From the NCBI GenBank assembly GCA_021850865.1, contig JAJZKN010000001.1, positions 62,001-126,000 on the forward strand: a DNA stretch of 64,000 bases, given 5' to 3'. The notes beneath the pieces are model-generated. The model did no database searches. It had not been told where the DNA came from and saw only the letters and a program-made list of their open reading frames with translations. Below, one piece after another: positions 18,549 through 28,705 of the stretch. The position numbers were made by a program, and so were the translations under genes. The stretch's first letter is position 1, and each line of letters begins with the position of its first letter. This DNA is from a bacterium. GTDB taxonomy: Bacteria; Patescibacteriota; Saccharimonadia; Saccharimonadales; UBA4665.

Positions 18549-19144
18549 GTGAAAGAAACACTCGCATTTGTAGCCGCATTCATTATGCTATTTGCGACAT
18601 TTCCGTACCTCATAGACATGGTAAAAGGTAAGACAAGACTAATATCGTAACGTGGTTAACATGGAGTATTCTTCTAGGTATTGGTGCAGCGGCACTTTTT
18701 GCAGCCAAACAAACAAATGCCGCATTGTTATTAGTAGGTGATTTCTGTGCAACTTTTGCGGTAGTATTATTTGGTCTGCGCTACGGCATCGCAAAACTTG
18801 ATAGGTTTGATGTGTTCTGTCAAGCAGGCGCAGTAATAGGGCTTCTCCTATGGCTCATGTTTAATTCACCGCTAATCGCCATAGTTGCAACAATAGTTAT
18901 AGATTTTATTGGAACCGTCCCAACGCTTCGTCATTCATGGAATTATCCAGAAGAGGAAACTCCAATTACTTTTTTGCTGGGGGTACTAGCGACGACACTC
19001 ACATTACTATCATTGGAAAAGTACACCGTTATGGCATGGATCTACCCAGCATATCTATTACTCTCAAATGCAATTCTTTTTGTCACGATTACTCATGGCA
19101 ATAAGTTAAATATAAAGCGGACAGATCCAAGACAAGTGAGCTGA
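18549..19144 (+). pseudogene. PQ-loop-like multi-pass membrane protein, frameshifted
   Basis: Frame 1 reads VKETLAFVAAFIMLFATFPYLIDMVKGKTR then stops; the other frame continues NIVTWLTWSILLGIGAAALFAAKQTNAALLLVGDF into the 18725 ORF; one missing base near 18640-18646 explains it. Confidence 0.65.
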
Positions 19145-19193
19145 GTCATCATAAACAAACTCTCTTAATTCAGATTAGGCAATGTTTATTGAT

Positions 19194-19220
19194 TTAATCG
19201 TATCATTGCGATACGATTAA
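19194..19220. promoter_or_regulatory. Perfect 11-bp inverted repeat operator candidate
   Basis: TTAATCGTATC-ATTGC-GATACGATTAA, with a third half-site GATACGATA at 19232-19240. Confidence 0.75.
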
Positions 19221-19225
19221 TACTG

Positions 19226-20272
19226 ATGAATGATACGATAATAAATTCTCCTGTCTTAAAGGCATTTGATAAAGATTCTAATCTTAGCTCATCAGAAGTA
19301 CACGCTCTGCTTAACAAGAATCTGTCTCTTGTTACAATAAAACGACACCTAAGTGACTTATTAAAAGAAGGCTTCCTTATTCAATATGGGGCTGGGCGTT
19401 CAATAAAATATAGCCTGTCAAAAAAAGGCTTATTTTTACGCCCCTTAGATACTAAATCCTATTTAGGCAATAACCCAGATGACAGGCTTAGATATAATAA
19501 TTATCAATTTGACCTTTTTGAAAAACCATACATAGAGCTATTTACGAGCGAAGAGTTAAACATACTCGACAATGCGACAGAAAATTTTAGAGACAAATCT
19601 AATCTTACAAACGATGAAATACGAAAAAAAGAGCTGATGAGATTTATAATTGAATTTTCTTGGAAAACATCACAGATCGAAGGAAATACATATGACATTA
19701 TCTCAACCGAAAAGCTCTTACTGTACGGCAAAAAGTCACCGACAAATACAGAATATGAAGCTCAGATGATAATAAACCAGAAAGATGCGTTAGAATTTAT
19801 TCTAGAAAATATTAATGATTGGGAAAAGCCAAACTTAGCTTTGATAGAAAAACTACATGATTATGTTGGCAAAGATCTAAACATTTCTAAAGGCTTTCGT
19901 AAGTCATTGGTTGGCATTACTGGGACTAATTACCGACCTCTTGAGAACGAATTTCAAATCAAAGAAGCTGTTGAAAATTTACTTAACTATTTGGGTTATA
20001 CCAAGAGAGCATATGATCAAGCACTACTTTCAGTTCTTGGACTAGGTTATATACAGCCTTTTGTAGATGGTAACAAAAGAACCGCTAGACTACTCGGCAA
20101 TGCGTATCTACTTAGTAATAATTTAGCGCCACTTTCATATCGCAGTGTTGACGACAGAGATTATAAGGAAGCCACTCTAGTGTTCTATGAGCAAAATACA
20201 GTTGAGCCATTTAAAAAACTATTTATCGAACAATACATTTTTTCGGCCAATAATTACAATATCAGCCGGTAG
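19226..20272 (+). CDS. Fic family protein with N-terminal winged-helix domain
   Basis: N-term HTH (SSSEVHALLNKNLSLVTIKRHLSDLLKEGFLIQYGAGRSIKYSLS); IQPFVDGNKRTARLLGN Fic motif. Confidence 0.9.
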   Translation: MNDTIINSPVLKAFDKDSNLSSSEVHALLNKNLSLVTIKRHLSDLLKEGFLIQYGAGRSIKYSLSKKGLFLRPLDTKSYLGNNPDDRLRYNNYQFDLFEKPYIELFTSEELNILDNATENFRDKSNLTNDEIRKKELMRFIIEFSWKTSQIEGNTYDIISTEKLLLYGKKSPTNTEYEAQMIINQKDALEFILENINDWEKPNLALIEKLHDYVGKDLNISKGFRKSLVGITGTNYRPLENEFQIKEAVENLLNYLGYTKRAYDQALLSVLGLGYIQPFVDGNKRTARLLGNAYLLSNNLAPLSYRSVDDRDYKEATLVFYEQNTVEPFKKLFIEQYIFSANNYNISR

Positions 20273-20288
20273 ACTAAAAGCGCATCAA

Positions 20289-20436
20289 TAGTTTGAATCC
20301 AGACCCTGTATCGCGCAAAAATGCTGGAACCGTTCAAATATCCAAGTGGTTCCAATTTCTCTCTGTAATTCGGTTTCAAAATTGACCAACTCCTCTATAG
20401 CAATCAAGCAGCGTAAAACCTGACCGGGGTTCTATG
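20289..20436. repeat. Diverged repeat, copy B
   Basis: AGTTTGAATCCAGACCCTGTAT...CAAAATTGACCAACTCCTCTATAGCAATCAAGCAGC, homologous to 17022-17180. Confidence 0.7.
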
Positions 20437-20499
20437 CCCCCCCACAGCAACCCAATTCTCTTAAAAACAAAGGGTAATGTCAAAATTGCAGTAGCTTAG

Positions 20500-20838
20500 C
20501 TACAATACAAGAAGTTCTTTTAGTGCGACCCTGATGTTCACTTGATCGTTTTTATCTATTGATCCGATCTCCTCAAGCAGATCTTTTTGCAGTACAGCCG
20601 TTAAACGATGAACTCTCGCTACAGACGGCTTCAGCAAGCCAACGTCTTGCCAATTCTTAAGAGTAACATCAATGGGTTCTGGCTCAGCTGATGAGGTAAT
20701 TGGTATAACCATTAATATTTGCCGTTCGCCATGAGGAAACCCGACTATAATCACTGGTCGTATTTTAAACTGATCTGACTCGATGAACCTAAATTTAGCC
20801 AGACAAACAGTAAAAAGCTGAGCTCCTATTTTTATCAA
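20500..20838 (-). CDS. PemK/MazF-type toxin
   Basis: FKIRPVIIVGFPHGERQILMVIPITS; overlaps antitoxin. Confidence 0.75.
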   Translation of the reverse strand: MIKIGAQLFTVCLAKFRFIESDQFKIRPVIIVGFPHGERQILMVIPITSSAEPEPIDVTLKNWQDVGLLKPSVARVHRLTAVLQKDLLEEIGSIDKNDQVNIRVALKELLVL

Positions 20839-21098
20839 GTAATCTTCTTACCCATGCCTAGATGATAAATATCTTCCGCTGGATCACTTAAGTAATCTTC
20901 ACCTACGCCGTAAGATGACATTGCACGAATTTCATCTATTTCCTTTTCTTCTGAAGTTTTAGTGGTTAGCATTGCCAATCCTACTTTTAAAATTTCTGGA
21001 TCACTTAGAGTAGGGTAACGCTTTTTGGCCAACTCTAAGGCCCTAACTACTTCAGGAGTCCGAGTTAAACGTATGGCTGCAGATGTATTTTCATTCAT
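20835..21098 (-). CDS. Cognate antitoxin of the PemK/MazF-like toxin
   Basis: 87 aa, N-term TSAAIRLTRTPEVVRALELAKKRYPTLSDPEILKVGL; 4-bp overlap with toxin. Confidence 0.65.
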   Translation of the reverse strand: MNENTSAAIRLTRTPEVVRALELAKKRYPTLSDPEILKVGLAMLTTKTSEEKEIDEIRAMSSYGVGEDYLSDPAEDIYHLGMGKKIT

Positions 21099-21263
21099 AA
21101 TACCTTTATTATATCACTGTATGTTAAATTCGAACAGTTATTGTAATTTGACAAAGTATAAAAGTGAGCAAAGGTAAGGCGAACCTAAAATAAAGGTAGT
21201 AGAAGCTAGGTCATATTTAAAGGTGTTACAATATGATTAATATAAATTATCCGAGGTCAGATA

Positions 21264-21461
21264 GTGAGCTCTAAAGCAGGACAAGTATTTAAAGACGGAA
21301 GAATAGCCAAAGGCTTAACGCAATTACAACTTGCTAAAAAAGCAGGCATATATCCTAATACTTACGCGAAAATAGAAAGAGGCGAGCAAGATCCTTCTTT
21401 CGCAACCGTAAAAAAACTAGCAAAAGCATTAGATTTAGATCTTAAGGATATACCCGATTAA
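21264..21461 (+). CDS. XRE-family HTH regulator
   Basis: [54 protein letters not shown] track begins at an alternative start codon. Confidence 0.9.
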   Translation: MSSKAGQVFKDGRIAKGLTQLQLAKKAGIYPNTYAKIERGEQDPSFATVKKLAKALDLDLKDIPD

Positions 21462-21472
21462 TAGAGAATTGT

Positions 21473-22687
21473 ATGATGAATGAAATTAAGTGTCCTAGCT
21501 GCAATAAAACATTCAAAATTGACGAAGCAAGCTTCGCCGCTATTCTAAAACAAGTCCGCGACACTGAATTTGAGAAAGAACTCCACGAAAGACTTGAATT
21601 AGCAATAGAAAATACAGAGATAAAGACCCGAAGTGAATTAAAAACAGAAATTGCCGAAAAGGAATCAGAGATTACACAGCTTAAGGCAAAGATAGGCTCA
21701 TCAGAAACCACTAAACAACTAGCCGTAAACGAGGCAGTCAATAAGGTAGTGAAGGAACGTGACGACCTATATGCGAAATTAAGTAAATTTGAGCTAGAGA
21801 AGAAACTAGCCGTAACAGAAGCAATAGACAACCTTAAGGAAGGCTATGAAGAACAGATCAACAGCCTACAAAGTGATCTAAAATCCGCCGAAAGTGCAGT
21901 TGCTTTATATAAGGATATGAAGTCTAAGCTTTCCACGAAAATGCTAGGCGAAACTCTAGAGCAACACTGCGAGATAGCATTCGAGCAGCTCAGAAGCACC
22001 GGTGCTTTCAAAAAAGCACAGTTCGGTAAGGATAACGATGCTAGCAGCGGAAGTAAGGGCGACTATATTTATCGTGAGTTTGACGATAACGGAGTCGAGA
22101 TCATTTCAATTATGTTTGAAATGAAGAACGAAGCCGACGAAACCACTACAAAACATAGGAACAAGGAATTTCTTAAGGAGCTAGATAGAGACCGTACTGA
22201 AAAGAATTGTGAATATGCAGTCTTAGTAAGCATGCTAGAGGCGGACAGCGAGCTATATACGGGAATAACTGACGTCTCGCATGAATACCCTAAGATGTAT
22301 GTTGTCCGTCCTCAGTTTTTCATACCTATTATTACCGTACTTCGCAATGCAGCAATTAGCTCGCTTCACTATAAAGCAGAACTCGCCCTAGTTAGAAACC
22401 AAGAGCTAGATATCACCAAATTTGAGGATACTGTTAAGGGAGTAGCAAAATACCTAGAAGATAATTACCTTAGCGCTCATAGCAAGTTCGATAGTGCCAT
22501 TAAAGCAATCGACGAATCAATAAAAAAATTGGAGAAAACAAAGGAATACTTGCTTGGGTCCGAAAAGAACTTACGCCTTGCTAGCGGTAAAACTGAAGAA
22601 CTAAGCATTAAAAGACTGACACGTAATAATCCGACAATGACGGAGAAGTTTGCCGAACTAGACAAAGAGAGACAACAATATGAGTAG
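21473..22687 (+). CDS. DUF2130-family protein (zinc ribbon, coiled coil, PD-(D/E)xK-like core)
   Basis: [10 protein letters not shown]; long coiled coil; [47 protein letters not shown]. Confidence 0.8.
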   Translation: MMNEIKCPSCNKTFKIDEASFAAILKQVRDTEFEKELHERLELAIENTEIKTRSELKTEIAEKESEITQLKAKIGSSETTKQLAVNEAVNKVVKERDDLYAKLSKFELEKKLAVTEAIDNLKEGYEEQINSLQSDLKSAESAVALYKDMKSKLSTKMLGETLEQHCEIAFEQLRSTGAFKKAQFGKDNDASSGSKGDYIYREFDDNGVEIISIMFEMKNEADETTTKHRNKEFLKELDRDRTEKNCEYAVLVSMLEADSELYTGITDVSHEYPKMYVVRPQFFIPIITVLRNAAISSLHYKAELALVRNQELDITKFEDTVKGVAKYLEDNYLSAHSKFDSAIKAIDESIKKLEKTKEYLLGSEKNLRLASGKTEELSIKRLTRNNPTMTEKFAELDKERQQYE

Positions 22688-24503
22688 AAAATATGACGTA
22701 GATAAAATAAGCATCAAGAACCTGCTAGGGGACATAGAACAAGGCCGCATATCTATGCCAGAGATACAACGGCCTTTCGTATGGTCCAGCACCAAGGTCC
22801 GTGACCTTATCGACTCTATAAGCAGAGGCTTTCCTGTCGGATACATAATCATTTCTGAAGACCCCGAGATGATTCAAAAAGATGGAACAAAAGCCGACGG
22901 GAAAACATCAATTATTGACGGGCAGCAACGCATAACAGCTTTACGCGCTAGTATTCTGGGAGACAAAGTAATAGACAAGTACTACAAAGAAATCCAGATT
23001 CGAATCGCCTATAACCCATTCCCGGATTTAGATAAAGGTGAGAATAGATTTGAAACCCTGACGCCAGCTATAGAGAAGAGTAATCGCTGGATTCCCGACA
23101 TATCTAAGGTTTTAAACGGTACCCGCTCTCAAGTAAACGAAATAATCAAAGAGCTTGCAAAAAATAATCCGGATAGAGACAAAGAGGAGATAGACAGAAA
23201 GATAGAAGAACTAGAGGCACTTAAAGATCAAGAGATTGGCTTTATAAAGCTACTCTCCCGACAATTAAGCATTGACGAAGTAGCCGAGATTTTCGAAAGA
23301 ATAAATTCAGCTGGCGTACCTTTAAATCAAGCCGACTTTACTATGAGTAAATTAGCGGCCGACGAAGAAGGCTCAAACGTTAGGAAGCTAATCGATTACT
23401 TTTCCCATCTTGCAAAAGAACCTGATTTCTTTAAACACATAAGCACCAATGACACTGAATTTAAGAATTCAGGATTACTAGATAAAATATCCTGGCTAAA
23501 AGACAGTAGGGAAGATTTGTATGACCCTGACTATAGCGACATAATTCGCGCGGCATTCACTTATGGCTTTAAACGAGGCAAGCTTGCAGATCTCGTCTCT
23601 CTGTTATCAGGAAGAAACTTCGAAACAAGATCATATGAGGCAGTTATTGCCGAAGACACAGTAGTAAAATTCAAAGATTCAGTTATAGATTTTGTTAAAG
23701 AGAGTAATTATACCGATTTTATCCAGATTATTGAGTCTACCGGCTTTATCGATAGTAGGCTAATTAGATCTAAAAATACCCTGAACTATTCGTATGTAAT
23801 TTATTTGCTGCTAAAGCGTGAAGGTGTAAACCCAAGCCTAATTAAAAAACTAGTAGCCAAGTGGTTTGTCATGAGCATACTCACAAGTCGCTACTCTTCG
23901 TCGTCCGAAACAATAATTGACCGTGACGTAAAGGAGATTGCTCGAAGTAGTGTAGACGACTACCTGAATCGTATAGAAAGCAGCGACTTATCCCAGCAAT
24001 TCTGGGATGTCGCTTTAATAAATGACTTTAATATAGCGAGCCAACAACACCCGTATCTCAATACGTTCTTTGCTGCTCAAGTTTATTTTGGCGACACCGG
24101 CTTTTTGTCTGACGTGCCTTTACGCAGCATACGCAGCATTAAGGGAGATATCCACCATACATTTCCTTATGATTATTTAAAAAAGACAGGCAAAGATGAT
24201 CGATATGAATATAATCAGATTGCTAATTTTGTCTATATGGAAAAGTCGACAAACATACAGATAGGTAACAAAAAGCCGAGTGAATATATGGCTACCGTTT
24301 TAGAGCAGGCAAAAAACTGTAAGCTAGACTCTAAGCATCCAATAGGTAAAATTACTGACCCAGACATATTATCCAAGAACCTAGAACAAAACTGCATACC
24401 CAAAGGCTTTGAGGATATGTCCGTAGAGAACTATCATGGCTACCTTAGTTCCCGCCGGGTACTTATGGTACGAAAAATTGAAAAATACTATAAGTCTTTA
24501 TAG
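22680..24503 (+). CDS. DUF262 (GmrSD N-terminal-like) protein with HNH-like C-terminus
   Basis: [46 protein letters not shown]-terminal [11 protein letters not shown]...[13 protein letters not shown]. Confidence 0.85.
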   Translation: MSRKYDVDKISIKNLLGDIEQGRISMPEIQRPFVWSSTKVRDLIDSISRGFPVGYIIISEDPEMIQKDGTKADGKTSIIDGQQRITALRASILGDKVIDKYYKEIQIRIAYNPFPDLDKGENRFETLTPAIEKSNRWIPDISKVLNGTRSQVNEIIKELAKNNPDRDKEEIDRKIEELEALKDQEIGFIKLLSRQLSIDEVAEIFERINSAGVPLNQADFTMSKLAADEEGSNVRKLIDYFSHLAKEPDFFKHISTNDTEFKNSGLLDKISWLKDSREDLYDPDYSDIIRAAFTYGFKRGKLADLVSLLSGRNFETRSYEAVIAEDTVVKFKDSVIDFVKESNYTDFIQIIESTGFIDSRLIRSKNTLNYSYVIYLLLKREGVNPSLIKKLVAKWFVMSILTSRYSSSSETIIDRDVKEIARSSVDDYLNRIESSDLSQQFWDVALINDFNIASQQHPYLNTFFAAQVYFGDTGFLSDVPLRSIRSIKGDIHHTFPYDYLKKTGKDDRYEYNQIANFVYMEKSTNIQIGNKKPSEYMATVLEQAKNCKLDSKHPIGKITDPDILSKNLEQNCIPKGFEDMSVENYHGYLSSRRVLMVRKIEKYYKSL

Positions 24504-24683
24504 ACTTCTTACCGTATATATTTATCGAGCTTAGCGAAGGTCAGGCTCCAAATATGCTCAACGCACTACCCAAGATAATTTGCTAGCAAAAGAGGTCAAC
24601 ATTACGTAACATTGCGCCGTTTAGCAAAAAACATTAGGATGCTAGTAGCTGTTAAATTAATCTAACGATGGGAAATAGACTTT

Positions 24684-25301
24684 ATGCCAACTCAGATTTG
24701 GAAAAAATCAAAATCTAAGCTTATTGCGTCCTTCGCTGTAATGCTAGCTGGTTTAATAATTAGCTCTGCTTATGTCAATATTGCAGATAAAGAACTGAGT
24801 AAAAAGGTATTAGCCTATGTGTGCGTATTAGTATTTGTGGTTGCCGGCATTATCTTCGTAAGGCTGCTGACATCTCTTTTTAAGCGCTCACTTATCAGCC
24901 ATAAATTAGGGGTGGGAAGAGCAGCTGCAACACAATTTGTTTTACGAATCATCGGTTACATAATATTGCTCTTATCTGCTCTTGAACTCATGAATATATC
25001 GGTCGCAAAACTTTTGTTAGGCGGCGCAATATTAGGAATTATACTCGGCGTTGCCGCTCAACAATCACTAGGAAACTTTTTTGCTAGCATTATCCTTATC
25101 TTAACTCACCCCTACAGAGTAGGCGAAGAGGTAACTATAATTTCCGGCTCCTTCGGAGGTGCCAACGAAGGCAGAGTCTTGGATATCGGCCTAACGCACA
25201 CAAAACTTAAACTAACTAATGGAAAAATAATGTATATGCCGAATGCCACTATTCTGTCTTGGGCGGCTATAATTCCGGATCGCCCGACCAAGAAACATTA
25301 G
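24684..25301 (+). CDS. Small mechanosensitive ion channel (MscS family)
   Basis: LGIILGVAAQQSLGNFFASIILILTHPYRVGEEVTI. Confidence 0.9.
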   Translation: MPTQIWKKSKSKLIASFAVMLAGLIISSAYVNIADKELSKKVLAYVCVLVFVVAGIIFVRLLTSLFKRSLISHKLGVGRAAATQFVLRIIGYIILLLSALELMNISVAKLLLGGAILGIILGVAAQQSLGNFFASIILILTHPYRVGEEVTIISGSFGGANEGRVLDIGLTHTKLKLTNGKIMYMPNATILSWAAIIPDRPTKKH

Positions 25302-25615
25302 ATTTTATTACTTTCGCCTACAGTGCCAATGGTTTGGTTAGAACATGGTCTTTGTGATTTAGTGTTAGGCTGAGAACAAAAGAGATCATCACTAAGCTTA
25401 GCTGGCCAATGCCATCTTAGGTATGACCTTATAGTTTACTAAATGGCAATGCGCCGAAAGGAGGAGAGCATAGAGTTAATTATTTATTTTTGAATAGTAG
25501 CTGCGACCAATCTTGAGCCAGTTAATTACTAAAAATACGTTAAGTCGTTTAGTAAAGAGTGACGCTTTTGATGACTATATTGATATAATTTAATTTAAGA
25601 AAAGCTTGAATTAAT

Positions 25616-26398
25616 ATGCCAAAATTTAACGATTTAATACCTGAAGCGTGGAAAGAATCAGAAATATGGACTGATAGTCTTTGGATAATTCCGGAGCGAG
25701 ATAACAGCGGAAAGCACAGCGGTTTCTACCACGGTAACTTCGTACCGCAAGTCCCGCGCCAGCTAATACTAAAGTACACCAAAAAGAATGACGTTGTCTT
25801 TGATCCATTTATGGGCAGCGGCACTACAGCCTACGAAGCTGAGACCTTAGGTAGAAATTTTATCGGGGTTGATATTCAAAAAGAGCTCGTTGATTATGTC
25901 CGGCAAAATGTTGAACCGTCAAATAACTTTACCGAGTTAATGAGCGGAGACAGCACAAAAGCAGCAACATTCAAAAAGATAAAATCGACTTTAGATGTCC
26001 ACAAAATAAAAAATGTCCAATTCGCCATACTGCACCCACCTTATACCGACATTATTAAATTTAGTAATTTAAAGGATGATCTGTCGAACGCCGTCTCACT
26101 AAAAGACTTCCTGGCAAAATTTACCAAGGTTTTAAAAAATACAATTGACCTATTAGAAGACGACCGGTATCTGGCAATTGTAATCGGCGACAAATACACG
26201 GCGGGAGAATGGATTCCCTTAGGTTTTTATTGTATGAACGAAGCCCAGGAGCTCGGTCTAAAGCTAAAAAGTGTTATAATTAAGAATATGGCCGGCAATC
26301 GGGCCAAACAAAACAAAGAGGCAATTTGGCGCTACAGAGCACTTATGAGTGACTATTATATCTTTAAGCACGAATACATTCTGATTTTTAAAAAGTGA
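25616..26398 (+). CDS. DNA methyltransferase (N4-cytosine/N6-adenine type)
   Basis: VFDPFMGSGTTAYEAETLGRNFIGVDIQ SAM motif; AILHPPYTDI catalytic motif. Confidence 0.88.
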   Translation: MPKFNDLIPEAWKESEIWTDSLWIIPERDNSGKHSGFYHGNFVPQVPRQLILKYTKKNDVVFDPFMGSGTTAYEAETLGRNFIGVDIQKELVDYVRQNVEPSNNFTELMSGDSTKAATFKKIKSTLDVHKIKNVQFAILHPPYTDIIKFSNLKDDLSNAVSLKDFLAKFTKVLKNTIDLLEDDRYLAIVIGDKYTAGEWIPLGFYCMNEAQELGLKLKSVIIKNMAGNRAKQNKEAIWRYRALMSDYYIFKHEYILIFKK

Positions 26399-26399
26399 C

Positions 26400-27299
26400 A
26401 TGGAATATATTAAATCACAGTTATCCGATGATTTGGCGAAAAAAATCATCGGCAGCCAGGATAGGGCTACTCAATATTTATTAAGATTAAACCAGCTCCA
26501 GACCGTTAAAGACTTAAAATTCAAAACTATCAGTCGGGGAGAATCATCCGGCCATCAGGTATTGAGGATGACAGCGGCTGAGATCTGGAAAGCCGTGGTT
26601 AATAACTGGGATTACGAATTAAGTAAGGGCATCATTAGGGATATATTTAAAGAGACTGATAAATACAAAAACGGGAAAGCTGCCGAAAAAGCGATGAGTG
26701 TCCTGATCGGAGAATGGCAGTCTTTAGGTCTGGGTGATATTGCTTGGCCATTTTCACAAGGCGCCTTTGACGAGTTTGTCCAACGGATAAATTCCGAGAG
26801 GTCAAACGACTCAGAGAAAGACGGTAAGGTTATGCATGCGGCCGTAAAATACAGAAGAATAAAAGAAATAAACACGGTAAGGAACGACTTCATTGAAACT
26901 TTGATTTTTGAAAAAAACCAGAATATTCTGCCGACGCTAAGCCACCGCAGAGGTGTCGACTTTTTTATTAACGGCGTGTCGTTTGACCAAAAAGTCGCCA
27001 AAAGCCCGACCAACGAATTTAAACGGCATTATAAAGACGGCTGGAGAGAAACCGCCATAAAGAATCCGGACCTGGTCGCAGAGTACCTATATAAATACCA
27101 AGACGAAGGCAGGTTTGGAGCCGATCCCCGACTCCTGGTCGTCTATGTGGACGAGGACGTTTCCATTATTAAAATTAGAGAGATTATCGACAATACCAAC
27201 CTGAATAATCCCAGCGAAATCAATTTTACCTACAAACATAAGACTCAGGGCGAGAAAAATTATCGAGTCCCTTGTTTTATAATTATGCTGCATAACTAA
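26400..27299 (+). CDS. Probable type II restriction endonuclease
   Basis: Sits between two methyltransferases; HRRGVDFFINGVSFDQKVAKSP resembles a PD-(D/E)xK core. Confidence 0.7.
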   Translation: MEYIKSQLSDDLAKKIIGSQDRATQYLLRLNQLQTVKDLKFKTISRGESSGHQVLRMTAAEIWKAVVNNWDYELSKGIIRDIFKETDKYKNGKAAEKAMSVLIGEWQSLGLGDIAWPFSQGAFDEFVQRINSERSNDSEKDGKVMHAAVKYRRIKEINTVRNDFIETLIFEKNQNILPTLSHRRGVDFFINGVSFDQKVAKSPTNEFKRHYKDGWRETAIKNPDLVAEYLYKYQDEGRFGADPRLLVVYVDEDVSIIKIREIIDNTNLNNPSEINFTYKHKTQGEKNYRVPCFIIMLHN

Positions 27300-27301
27300 T
27301 T

Positions 27302-28369
27302 ATGAATTACATCGGCAGCAAACTATCCCTGTTACAATTTCTGGATGATTCTATAGCCAGTGTAGTAGGCGAAGACTACGATACTTTTTGCGATTTGTTT
27401 GCCGGCACTGGAATCGTCGGCAGTTATTTTAAGAAAAAGGGCTACAGGATAGTGGCTAACGATATTCAATACTATAGCTATGTTTTAAACCGGCACTATA
27501 TCGGCAACAATAAGGAGCTGCACTTTTTTAAACTTGCAGACGAGATACCGGGCCTAAAACACATAGAATTAACCGAACGACGGAGTTATGTTTGTAATTA
27601 TTTATCAAATCTAAAGGGAGTTGAAGGTTATATTTACAAAAATTATTGTCACGGCGGCACCGAAAACAAAGCGGTACAAAGACAGTACTTTTCCGACGAG
27701 AACGGAAAACGCACCGATGCTATCCGTCAGATAATTGAGCACTGGCAAGAACGGGCTATAGTCTCCAATGATGAGTATTATTTTTTGCTTGCTAGTTTAA
27801 TTGAATCGATAGATAAGTACGCCAACACCGCGTCTGTTTACGGGGCATTCTTAAAACAACTGAAAAAATCTGCCCAAAATACGCTGGTGTTAAAGCCGGC
27901 TGACTTAATCACCAGCGACCAAAACCATAGGGTTTACAATGCAGATATAAATGAAATTATCAGTAAAATTCGTGGCGACGTCTTGTATTTAGACCCCCCT
28001 TATAATCATCGCCAGTACGCAACAAACTATCATCTTTTGGAAACAATCGCTAGATACGATAACCCCAAAATACACGGCAAAACCGGGCTGCGAGATTATG
28101 ACCGGCAAAAGTCTCTTTATTGTTCGCGGCCCCAGGTCAAAGCCGCGTTTCAGGAATTAATATTAGGCGCCAAAGTTAAATATATTTTTCTGAGCTATAA
28201 CAACGAAGGCCTAATGACCCTGGATGATGTTAAACAAATAATGAGCCTAAGGGGGAAATACGGATTATTTACAAAAGAATATAATCGTTTCAAAGCGGAT
28301 AGAGCGGAAAATAGAAGCTATAAAGCGGATAAAACCACAGAATATTTACACTATGTGGTTTGCGCTTGA
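27302..28369 (+). CDS. D12-class N6-adenine DNA methyltransferase
   Basis: MNYIGSKLSLLQFL, FCDLFAGTGIVGSYF, VLYLDPPYNHRQYATNYHLLETIA. Confidence 0.92.
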   Translation: MNYIGSKLSLLQFLDDSIASVVGEDYDTFCDLFAGTGIVGSYFKKKGYRIVANDIQYYSYVLNRHYIGNNKELHFFKLADEIPGLKHIELTERRSYVCNYLSNLKGVEGYIYKNYCHGGTENKAVQRQYFSDENGKRTDAIRQIIEHWQERAIVSNDEYYFLLASLIESIDKYANTASVYGAFLKQLKKSAQNTLVLKPADLITSDQNHRVYNADINEIISKIRGDVLYLDPPYNHRQYATNYHLLETIARYDNPKIHGKTGLRDYDRQKSLYCSRPQVKAAFQELILGAKVKYIFLSYNNEGLMTLDDVKQIMSLRGKYGLFTKEYNRFKADRAENRSYKADKTTEYLHYVVCA

Positions 28370-28447
28370 TGTTTATTAATGAATAGGTCGTTAATTTAAT
28401 GTCATGCTCTGGCGGCTTTGGTACGAATTAAAAGACACGCAAGGTTG

Positions 28448-28630
28448 TTATTTGATAAATCTCAGGTAGAAGGCAATGTATACCAGCACTATACCAATGT
28501 TTGAAAGCAGTCTCTCCCGAAACTGATGCCGGAAAAAGGCAATATCCACGGCCACAACCGTAACTATCATCGCGATCAGAAACAGTGCAGTGGATATGCT
28601 CTTACTCATAATGGCAATATAAATCCGCAA
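28448..28630 (-). CDS. Small membrane protein
   Basis: 60 aa with two hydrophobic segments. Confidence 0.4.
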   Translation of the reverse strand: MRIYIAIMSKSISTALFLIAMIVTVVAVDIAFFRHQFRERLLSNIGIVLVYIAFYLRFIK

Positions 28631-28705
28631 TAGCCCTGGGTCAAGTGGCCAAAGAAAAAAAGACTACAAAATAAATTACCGTATTTAGTTCTTTTGTTAT
28701 AAAAT

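Noticed and set aside
20436-20460. C-rich run CCCCCCCCA as an assembly or regulatory signal
   Set aside because: A short homopolymer with no associated gene or repeat partner; no support for a function.
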